Source: Mobilisporobacter senegalensis | Lineage (GTDB): Bacteria; Bacillota; Clostridia; Lachnospirales; Lachnospiraceae | Reading direction: 5' to 3' | NCBI RefSeq assembly: GCF_003752155.1 | Contig: NZ_RJVG01000001.1 | Coordinates: 434,001 to 498,000 of the forward strand | Length of the DNA: 64,000 nucleotides | Shown here: in pieces, positions 57,243 to 64,000 of the stretch | How the letters are laid out: every line of letters starts with the position of its first letter | Numbering within the stretch: the stretch's first letter is position 1 | The notes under the pieces: generated by a model | Told to the model about the DNA's origin: nothing | What the model saw: the letters and a program-made list of their open reading frames with translations, nothing else | The model's database searches: none | Made by a program: the position numbers and the translations under genes

Positions 57243-57896
57243 TTAATTTTTTGACAAAATTTCCTCCCAATCTACATGGCTTAAAAGGGTTTCTGATTGA
57301 TAGTCTGCATCTAAGTTCATATGATCAGGTCCTACTCCCAGTGTTTTCATATTTGCTGCTTTCGCTGCAATGATTCCTGCTTTGGAATCCTCTGCCACAA
57401 GGCATTCTTTATAGCTTAAACCTAATTTATCCGCGGCTACAAGAAATACTTCCGGATCTGGTTTTGATCTGGTAATATCTAAGCCACAACTCACTTCATC
57501 AATGAAATCAATCAGACCCGTACGTTCCAGTATTATAGGAGCGTTCTTACTCACTGAACCGATTGCAATTTTAAGTCCCCTCTCTCTTAACATAATAAGT
57601 GCTTCTTTCGCATCTTTTAGGATTGCTTCAGAGTCCAAGGACTTTAACATCTCCACATAATAACAATTCTTAGTCTCTGCAAATTCTTCTTTTTCTTCTG
57701 CAGAATACTTGTTATCCGTCTTCTCAAGGACTACCTCTAAAGACTCCATCCGACTGACTCCCTTTTGCCTTACGTTATCTTCATGGGTAAAATCATGAAT
57801 CCCAAGTTTTTGCGCAAGCTTTTTCCAAGCCTCAAAGTGCAATTTATCTGTAGACACTAAAACTCCATCTAAATCAAAAATTATTCCTTTTATCAT
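57243..57896 (-). CDS. pgmB: Beta-phosphoglucomutase
   Basis: 217 residues from ATG at 57896 (GGAGGAG 6 bases upstream). HAD motif I is FDLDGVLVSTD with nucleophile Asp 8 and the acid/base Asp two residues on. The cap domain carries RQKGVSRMESLEVVL. Motifs II and III are IGSVSKN and KPDPEVF, and motif IV is VAEDSKAG. KGVSRMESL is typical of the beta-specific enzyme. It converts beta-glucose 1-phosphate to glucose 6-phosphate, exactly the product line of GH65 phosphorylases encoded downstream on the same strand. Confidence 0.94.
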   Translation of the reverse strand: MIKGIIFDLDGVLVSTDKLHFEAWKKLAQKLGIHDFTHEDNVRQKGVSRMESLEVVLEKTDNKYSAEEKEEFAETKNCYYVEMLKSLDSEAILKDAKEALIMLRERGLKIAIGSVSKNAPIILERTGLIDFIDEVSCGLDITRSKPDPEVFLVAADKLGLSYKECLVAEDSKAGIIAAKAANMKTLGVGPDHMNLDADYQSETLLSHVDWEEILSKN

Positions 57897-58054
57897 ATTT
57901 TTCTCCTCCATGCCGCTCAAGACCGGGAAGCTGGATTTTATCCAGCATAAACTTAAAGTGTGATCATGTTTTTCTTCCATACTTGTCTGAGTCTAATTAA
58001 GTAATTTATAGTGTATTTTCATCGAAATATATACTGTACAACTGATGAAATTGG

Positions 58055-58078
58055 TGTTAAACTAAAATAGGTTTAACA
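58055..58078 (+). promoter_or_regulatory. Candidate LacI-family operator
   Basis: Perfect inverted repeat TGTTAAAC (58055-58062), 8-base spacer, GTTTAACA (58071-58078), ending 27 bp before the LacI-type gene and upstream of the divergent pgmB. LacI-family proteins bind palindromes of this general size; identity of the protein is inferred from position. Confidence 0.6.
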
Positions 58079-58104
58079 TTAAACTTTATAGAAAGGAATC
58101 TACT

Positions 58105-59127
58105 ATGGCAACCATTAAAGATATAGCACAAATTGTTGGCGTAAGCTGTACTACCGTATCTAATGTAATTCACGGAAAATCTGGCCGAGTTTCAGCAGAA
58201 ACCATATCACGTATTAACGATGCCATTGAAACATTAGGTTATGTACCCAATATGTCAGCTCGTTCTTTAGTATCTAATTCTTCTAAAGTGATCGGCGTCA
58301 TCAATCACCTTGTACCCAGCAGTAGTGGAAGCTTCGTAGAAGATCCATTCCATTCTGCATTCATCGGTTCTATTGAACATACTCTACGTAAGAATGGATA
58401 TTATTTAATGCTGCGCACAGTAGAAGACAGCAATGATTTAATTTCATTTCTACGTAATTGGAATGTAGATGGTATGTTTTTTACGGGTATTTTTAAAGAT
58501 GAATTCTTTGAGACATTGTCAAAGTTCGATATCCCTGTAGTATTAGTTGATAGTTATATAAAACAATCTAATATGTATAATGTAGGATTAGAAGATTATA
58601 AAGGTGGTTACCTTGCAACCAGATATTTGATTGAACAAGGCCATAAGAACATTATATTTGCATCACCTTTTATTAAACCTAATGGTGTTGTCGATGAACG
58701 TTTAAAAGGTTATAAACAAGCACTCTTAGAAGCATCTCTGCCATTCCGTGAAGATTTTATATATCAGCAAGAGATTCATGTTGAAAATGGTATTGATTTA
58801 GGTAAAAAGCTGGCAAAACGCAATGATTTCACAGCTGTGTTTGCAACTGCGGATATTTTAGCTGCTGGCATTATGGCTGGCCTGCAGCAAAGTGGTAAAA
58901 AAGTTCCTGATGATATCTCCATGATCGGATTCGATGATATTAATCTATGTCAGCTTACTACTCCATCTCTTACTACTATCCATCAGGATGCTACCTTAAA
59001 AGGTGAATTAGCAGTTGATTTCATGATGAAACGATTGGAAGGAGTTCCAATCAAGAATAAAGAAGTCATCTTACCTGTTTCATTAGTGAAAAGAAATAGT
59101 GTTAAAAAAATCAACGGCCAGATATGA
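58105..59127 (+). CDS. LacI-family transcriptional regulator
   Basis: 340 residues, GAAAGGAATC before the ATG. The N-terminal helix-turn-helix is IKDIAQIVGVSCTTVSNVIH (about residues 4-23) with the hinge helix GYVPNMSARSLVSNSSK. The periplasmic-binding-protein-like effector domain runs to the end (KVIGVINHLVP, FDDINLCQLTTPSLTTIHQD). It is divergent from pgmB and convergent with the GH65 genes. It is expected to repress the alpha-glucoside locus until an inducer sugar binds. Confidence 0.95.
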   Translation: MATIKDIAQIVGVSCTTVSNVIHGKSGRVSAETISRINDAIETLGYVPNMSARSLVSNSSKVIGVINHLVPSSSGSFVEDPFHSAFIGSIEHTLRKNGYYLMLRTVEDSNDLISFLRNWNVDGMFFTGIFKDEFFETLSKFDIPVVLVDSYIKQSNMYNVGLEDYKGGYLATRYLIEQGHKNIIFASPFIKPNGVVDERLKGYKQALLEASLPFREDFIYQQEIHVENGIDLGKKLAKRNDFTAVFATADILAAGIMAGLQQSGKKVPDDISMIGFDDINLCQLTTPSLTTIHQDATLKGELAVDFMMKRLEGVPIKNKEVILPVSLVKRNSVKKINGQI

Positions 59128-59154
59128 TCACATTAGCATATACTTTTACTTGCC

Positions 59155-59186
59155 AACAGGACTGGATTCAGACAGTCCTGTTTTTA
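59155..59186 (+). terminator. Terminator after the LacI-type gene
   Basis: Perfect 10-bp stem AACAGGACTG with CAGTCCTGTT, 8-base loop, then TTTTTAATC. Confidence 0.9.
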
Positions 59187-59224
59187 ATCTGCGGGGTTTC
59201 TCTGTGGTTAGGCCAGCCGGCTAT

Positions 59225-61405
59225 TTAGATTATCTGGATAGTTACTTGATCCCCCTGTATCTTGATCCGGCTCCATTTTCCATTGTGTAAGACATTAAAT
59301 ATCAGACTTTTCCACCGCTTCGGAAGATGGGGTTTAATTACTAACTCGTCCTCTTCTATAGTCAGTCCCCCAAAACCTTCAACTACCGTCTTATATGCAC
59401 CGCCGGCAGCAGCAGGATGAGTTCCTCCGATATAGACCAATCCGGCCCATTCTTTTCCTCCACCCATTAAGTCCGCATTTGCTGTTTTTAAAAAGAAGGG
59501 ATATGCTTTTTCAGGTTTTCCGCATTTACAAGCGAGCATAGCATACATACAGGCACTAAGAGAAGAACCATGCTCTGTTCTTGGTTCATAATAATCAAAA
59601 TTCTTTTCCTTAATAACTGTGCTATATTCATCCTTAAATAAATTAAGCATTGTGACTACATCTGCCTGCTTAATAATTCTAGTATGGGATGCAATTCCAT
59701 TGGCACCTCCCCAGTACTCTCTCTCATCCAGAATTCTCTGTTTCAATTCCTCAATTGAAACTTCTTCCAAGTCAAAATATCCATCAAATTGCTCTATGAT
59801 TCCATTTCTATCCGGTTCTTTTATATATATATTCTTTATTGCATCCTTTAGTTGATTTGCAAAAATATTCAGATTATATTCCCCATCTAATTCATCAAAA
59901 TATTTAGTATCCAGATCTTTTAGTTTCTCTATTGCAAATAGTGCGGATTCAAAAGTGAACTTAGCCATTCGATTGGTATAGACATTATTGTTAATACGTT
60001 CATGATACTCATCTGGTCCAATGACATCATGAATTTCATACTTTGTGCCAGTGACTTTCTTTACTAACAGATTCTGATAGAACCTGGCACATTCAATGAT
60101 TACCTTTGCTCCACCCTCCAATAGAAAACCATAATCTTTGGTATAGTGGACATATTTCATGATTCCATAAACAATGGCAGAAGAAATATGAACCTGTTTA
60201 TCTTTAAAATAAGTTCTTACAGGCCTTCCAGTAAATACATCGGTTACATTATAATCCGTGCAGGCATCATAACCGCCCTCCTGGCTCTCCCATGGATAGA
60301 ATGCACCTTCGTACCCATAATGCCTTGCTTTTTTTAGTGCTCCTCCCAAAGTGTCTACCCTGTATTTTAAAAGAGTTTTCACCACTTCCGGCTCTGTATA
60401 TAGAAATAAATCTAACATGAACATCTCTGTATCCCAGAAGACCGCTCCCTTATAGGTCTGCCCCGAAAGCCCTCTTGCAGGGATGGATAAGCTGCTTAAA
60501 TGTCTTGGAGCTATACAATGAAGATGATAGATAGAATAATTCAAGGCAAGCATTGCCTCGTCATCACCTTCAATGAGGACTTCTGATTTTTCCCAAAGTT
60601 TCTCCCATTCTCTTTTATGCTCTTCTAATAACACTTCATAATCAGATGTTCTCTTCTGATTTAGTAGTTCCATGGAAGCTTTATTGGGATTACTATCATC
60701 ATTGCTTGTAAAAATACTGATGTATTTATAGAAAGTATATGTGTTATCCTTTTTTGCTTTAACGTTAAACTTGCGAAATATTTTCTTATTTTCTCTAATG
60801 ATATTTTCATCTGACACAAAATCTTTAAATATTTCTTCACTTACACTTACTCTGTCCTCTTCATTGGTAACAGCAAATGCTGTTATCTGCTCCTCATTCC
60901 TGTTCAGGGTAATTTCTTTATAATGAGGGCCATGAATATCCCATACATCCCCATCAATTCCGGTAATTATACTTATATCCCCATCAAAATCAGCTCTTAC
61001 ACAGAACTTGAAACCAATCAGATGTTTGACAGGTAAACTTGCAAATTGTTCTGCATGGATTGTAATATTCCCCTGATCCACCTCCCATACTGTAGTACGG
61101 GTAAATATACCATACCTGATATCCAGCTGCTGGGAGTGTTCCCTGGGAGCTACATTGGGCAGCCTGAAAGATTTACCATTTACTTCTATATATGTGTACA
61201 GCCCATTAGGAGCATTGAGTGGCTCACGCCACCCATCTTTGTATTTATCATAAATGCCAGAAAGATTAATTGCCGGATAAGAAGATTTATCATATTCTTG
61301 TAATGTGCCGCGAATTCCCAGATATCCATTTCCAATGAGATATTTATTTCCATTTTTAGAAATCTCTTCTCCATTAAAATAATCCTGACTAATACTCCAC
61401 TTCAT
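59225..61405 (-). CDS. GH65 glycoside phosphorylase (maltose/kojibiose/nigerose type)
   Basis: 726 residues from ATG at 61405 (GAGGAG 10 bases upstream). Layout is that of GH65: N-terminal beta-sandwich (NKYLIGNGYLGIRGTLQEYD), then an (alpha/alpha)6 barrel. The general acid Glu is in VIGPDEYHERINNNVYTNR (about residue 466). The phosphate site is HGSSLSACMYA (about 612), after KQADVVTMLNLF. A C-terminal jelly roll follows. These inverting enzymes split an alpha-linked disaccharide or oligosaccharide with phosphate to beta-glucose 1-phosphate. Substrate cannot be fixed by eye. It is the last gene of the locus, 8 bp after its paralogue. Confidence 0.88.
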   Translation of the reverse strand: MKWSISQDYFNGEEISKNGNKYLIGNGYLGIRGTLQEYDKSSYPAINLSGIYDKYKDGWREPLNAPNGLYTYIEVNGKSFRLPNVAPREHSQQLDIRYGIFTRTTVWEVDQGNITIHAEQFASLPVKHLIGFKFCVRADFDGDISIITGIDGDVWDIHGPHYKEITLNRNEEQITAFAVTNEEDRVSVSEEIFKDFVSDENIIRENKKIFRKFNVKAKKDNTYTFYKYISIFTSNDDSNPNKASMELLNQKRTSDYEVLLEEHKREWEKLWEKSEVLIEGDDEAMLALNYSIYHLHCIAPRHLSSLSIPARGLSGQTYKGAVFWDTEMFMLDLFLYTEPEVVKTLLKYRVDTLGGALKKARHYGYEGAFYPWESQEGGYDACTDYNVTDVFTGRPVRTYFKDKQVHISSAIVYGIMKYVHYTKDYGFLLEGGAKVIIECARFYQNLLVKKVTGTKYEIHDVIGPDEYHERINNNVYTNRMAKFTFESALFAIEKLKDLDTKYFDELDGEYNLNIFANQLKDAIKNIYIKEPDRNGIIEQFDGYFDLEEVSIEELKQRILDEREYWGGANGIASHTRIIKQADVVTMLNLFKDEYSTVIKEKNFDYYEPRTEHGSSLSACMYAMLACKCGKPEKAYPFFLKTANADLMGGGKEWAGLVYIGGTHPAAAGGAYKTVVEGFGGLTIEEDELVIKPHLPKRWKSLIFNVLHNGKWSRIKIQGDQVTIQII

Positions 61406-61412
61406 CTGCCTA

Positions 61413-63722
61413 TCACTCCTCTTCAAATACGAATGGTAACTTTATTTCATTACCATTAATAGTATATTCTTTCTGATATACCTTTATCTTGACATTAGTT
61501 CCATTTAAAGTATGAAAAGATGCACCGGACTTATCTATCAGAACCTTAATGGTATCACCTGCATATGTTACACAGAAAGAATATCCCTCCCATTTGTCTG
61601 GAATAGATGGAGCAAATTTCAGCATTTTTCCATCTGACCTCATTCCACCGAAACCATATACAATATTCATCCATGCTGCTGCAATAGAAGTGGTATGCAG
61701 CCCTTCATGAGTATTACGATTATAATTATCCAGATCCATTCTTGTGGCAAATCCAAAAAAGTCATATGCTACCTTATCCTTGCCAATCTGTGTTGCAAGG
61801 ATGGAATGTACAGAAGGAGAAAGTGAACTTTCATGAATACATCTAGGTGTATAATACTCATAATTTTTCTTAATTACATCTGTACTGAATCTATCATTAT
61901 ATAGAAATAAGAACATTAACACATCTGGCTGTTTAATCATGTCATTACGATAAATTCTATCGTAAGTCCAGTGATGATATAATGGAAAATCTGTGGTCGG
62001 TATTTTATCTACATCTACATGAGGCAAATGAAAAAAGCCTTCATGTTGTTCATAGATCTTTCTTTCTTCATCATATGGAATAAACATTTTTTCACTAATC
62101 TTCTGCCAATAATCTAATTCTGTCTTTGTTAAGTTATACTTTTCCAAAATATTATCATAATTATCAGGCCTGGTTTCTCTATATTGATTTAGGACCTGAA
62201 GAGTATAGTCAAGAGTCTCCTTGCCAAGATAGTTGGTATAACAATTATTATTCACCATCATCTGGAATTCGTCGGGTCCCATAACTCCATAGTACCCATA
62301 ATAAGTTCTATCATTATTCCAATCCCCTCTGGACGCTAACATTCTGGCTATCTCTATAAGCATTGGAATTCCATAGGTATAGATGAATTCTTTATCTTTT
62401 GTTACATTCTCATAATGCCATAATCCATATGCCACTGCAGTTGTTGCCTGAAGCTGAAGACTGGCATGCTGCCATAATGTACAGCATTCTTTTCCACTTA
62501 TAGTAGCGATTGGATAAAAGGCCCCTTCACAATCAAGCTCTTTTGCTCTCTTTTTTGCCTCTTCTAATGTATCATAACGAAACATTAACAATTGTTTTGC
62601 AGCCTTTACATTATTAAAGATATAGAATGGAAGGCAATAAGTTTCCGTATCCCAGAAAGTATTTCCACTATATGCCTCACCGGTTAATCCTTTGGCACCA
62701 ATCACTGCACCTTCCTGTACGCCATGATATGTCTGATGCATCTGGAAGATACAATATCTGATTCCTTGTTGATTTAATTCATCTCCTTTAATCTCAATAT
62801 CAGAAATATCCCAGGTATTTTTCCACCATTCGGCACTGCTCTTCTTTAAAAATTCATAATCATACTCCTCCAGTGAAGAAAGTGCTGTTTCACATTCACT
62901 ATAAAACTCACATAAACTTCTTGACTGGCGTGCTCCATTCCAGGATATATTTTTGACAATACGTTTAAAAGTAGATACTTTTCCTTCCTGCAATGATACC
63001 CTGAATATCTTTCCTACAATTTTGCTGGAAGCCTTTAGATCCCCCATAGTAGTCATATCTCCCGAAAACTTACAGCAGGAGAAAACTTTTTGTTTCGTTC
63101 CAATGGTGGACCCTAAAATCCTGCAAGATAGTTCATCAGTTTTCTTATCTTCAAGATTCCATAAATTTTCCCGTACCATTTCATGTGGGTTAGAAAAATC
63201 AAGTCCAGCCTCAATAATGATGTCTCCTGAAAAATTAAGTGGTTTTATTTCTAATTTTTGACCTGCCAAATGAGCATCCATCATACATAAATATCTTTCA
63301 AATTCTAAAAAAATCTCTTTCCCTGATTTTGTAATCCATACAAAGGAACGAGTAAATACGCCTGTATATAGATTTAAAACTCGTTTAAAATCTTTTATCT
63401 TACTGTTTGATAAGTCCAGAATCTCATCGTCTATTTTAATCCTAAGATATAGCCAGTTCACTGAATTTACCATAAACTCAGTAATATTGACCATTCCCTT
63501 ATAGGCGGAACGTTCTCCTTCTTGTCTTTCATATATTCCATTAAAATAACTGCCAATTAAGCTTTTTCCTGAATACCCTTCCTCAAAATATCCACGAACT
63601 CCCATATATTCATTCCCTAAGGAGAATATGGATTCGGATACACTGGAATATTCCGGATTGAATCCTTCCTCAATAATATTCCAAGGGTCTGTCACAAAAT
63701 ATTTGTCTGCTATCTTTGCCAT
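61413..63722 (-). CDS. Second GH65 glycoside phosphorylase, divergent paralogue
   Basis: 769 residues, GGGG upstream of ATG at 63722, which overlaps the end of the permease gene. The same three-part layout: SLGNEYMGVRGYFEEGYSGK, barrel with GVMGPDEFQMMVNNNCYTN (acid Glu about residue 484), KQPDVLMFLFLYND and ESSLSPSVHSILA at the phosphate site. Compared with the partner, EYHER becomes EFQMM and HGSS becomes HESS. The acceptor pockets must therefore differ, suggesting the two enzymes use different linkages or chain lengths. It probably acts on sugar brought in by the importer encoded just upstream. Confidence 0.86.
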   Translation of the reverse strand: MAKIADKYFVTDPWNIIEEGFNPEYSSVSESIFSLGNEYMGVRGYFEEGYSGKSLIGSYFNGIYERQEGERSAYKGMVNITEFMVNSVNWLYLRIKIDDEILDLSNSKIKDFKRVLNLYTGVFTRSFVWITKSGKEIFLEFERYLCMMDAHLAGQKLEIKPLNFSGDIIIEAGLDFSNPHEMVRENLWNLEDKKTDELSCRILGSTIGTKQKVFSCCKFSGDMTTMGDLKASSKIVGKIFRVSLQEGKVSTFKRIVKNISWNGARQSRSLCEFYSECETALSSLEEYDYEFLKKSSAEWWKNTWDISDIEIKGDELNQQGIRYCIFQMHQTYHGVQEGAVIGAKGLTGEAYSGNTFWDTETYCLPFYIFNNVKAAKQLLMFRYDTLEEAKKRAKELDCEGAFYPIATISGKECCTLWQHASLQLQATTAVAYGLWHYENVTKDKEFIYTYGIPMLIEIARMLASRGDWNNDRTYYGYYGVMGPDEFQMMVNNNCYTNYLGKETLDYTLQVLNQYRETRPDNYDNILEKYNLTKTELDYWQKISEKMFIPYDEERKIYEQHEGFFHLPHVDVDKIPTTDFPLYHHWTYDRIYRNDMIKQPDVLMFLFLYNDRFSTDVIKKNYEYYTPRCIHESSLSPSVHSILATQIGKDKVAYDFFGFATRMDLDNYNRNTHEGLHTTSIAAAWMNIVYGFGGMRSDGKMLKFAPSIPDKWEGYSFCVTYAGDTIKVLIDKSGASFHTLNGTNVKIKVYQKEYTINGNEIKLPFVFEEE

Positions 63723-63728
63723 CGTCGT

Positions 63729-64000
63729 CTACCCCTTTATGCCTCCTGCTGAAACGCTAAGTGTAATTTGTTTTTGAAATATTGCAAATAGTATAATTGG
63801 TGGGATAATTGAGAAAGCTACCCCCCTTAACACTTCTACATCCGTTGCGTTGGAAGTGTTAAATTGAAAAAGCCTCACCATAACTGTTTCTTTCCCTGAT
63901 CCTCCTAATACAAGATACGGTAATAAGAAATCTGACCATGCTGCATTCACTGCAAATATGATCACCACCATAACAATTGACTGGGAAAGAGGCAGGATTA
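63729..64000 (-). CDS. Sugar ABC transporter permease, MalG type (5' end outside window)
   Basis: The C-terminal 90 codons of an integral membrane subunit; the frame stays open to the window edge. ILPLSQSIV followed by IIFAVNAAWSDFLLPYLVL is the typical end of the EAA loop and the following helix in MalG/CUT1 permeases. A last helix (FSIIPPIILFAIFQKQI) and the ending LSVSAGGIKG are also standard. It stops 6 bp before the GH65 gene and shares its binding-site region, so the importer and phosphorylases form one operon. The rest of the transporter lies beyond the window. Confidence 0.9.
   Translation of the reverse strand, partial: ILPLSQSIVMVVIIFAVNAAWSDFLLPYLVLGGSGKETVMVRLFQFNTSNATDVEVLRGVAFSIIPPIILFAIFQKQITLSVSAGGIKG

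Noticed and set aside
1-64000. Transposase, integrase, tRNA or rRNA genes
   Set aside because: None was seen on either strand despite the signs of rearrangement near 4700-6900 and 22300-26900.

Overview
The window is AT-rich, dense, strongly strand-biased DNA from a low-GC, Gram-positive, strictly anaerobic, spore-forming and probably motile bacterium. The best inference is a Lachnospiraceae (Clostridium cluster XIVa) species close to the Lachnoclostridium/Anaerocolumna type. Support comes from an rpmG-secE-nusG-rplKA / rplJL / rpoBC ribosomal-RNA polymerase block, a complete six-gene Rnf complex, a flavodiiron protein, SpoIIID, a Csp-like subtilase, two methyl-accepting chemotaxis proteins, and a GH65 phosphorylase locus. 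No rRNA, tRNA, CRISPR array or transposase was seen.

Layout. 1-7170 is a surface/secreted accessory region on the minus strand. It holds the 3'-truncated part of a very large secreted protein, a Big_2 plus transglutaminase-fold protein that has lost its catalytic residues, and a frameshifted LXG/WXG-type polymorphic toxin with a candidate immunity gene and a decayed second toxin fragment. The toxin and the large secreted protein share a conserved upstream element. 7176-14067 holds housekeeping genes: a MATE exporter, a flavodiiron protein, DUF1284, yaaA, rlmD and a YhaM-like nuclease. 14268-31542 is the rpo/ribosomal block on the minus strand. It is unusual because rplL and rpoB are separated by about 5 kb of plus-strand accessory DNA (22336-26914). 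That DNA is bounded by a 123-bp perfect direct repeat of the 3' end of a DUF2089 gene; between the repeats lie a frameshifted secreted protein, a subtilisin-like protease and a 47-residue membrane peptide. rpoBC therefore has its own sigma-A promoter, and rplJL has its own promoter plus an L10 leader and its own terminator. A GNAT gene and a 223-nt, fully nested, long-hairpin element lie between rplA and rplJ.

31858-48400 holds a FliD-like orphan, an AraC-type response regulator, the rnfCDGEAB operon, spoIIID, ridA, a two-component system with a lipoprotein, mpg, an MCP and a GPP34-like/MerR pair. 48617-57170 holds a flotillin/NfeD pair, a Csp-like subtilase, a second MCP, and a beta-helix glycosidase with an F5/8 type C partner. 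57243-64000 is an alpha-glucoside locus. An ABC importer (partial) would bring in oligosaccharide, two GH65 enzymes would phosphorolyse it to beta-glucose 1-phosphate, and a beta-phosphoglucomutase would give glucose 6-phosphate, with a divergent LacI regulator that has a palindromic operator candidate.

All family calls were made by reading motifs; no database search was run. Start codons were reassigned where a ribosome binding site clearly favoured an internal start.
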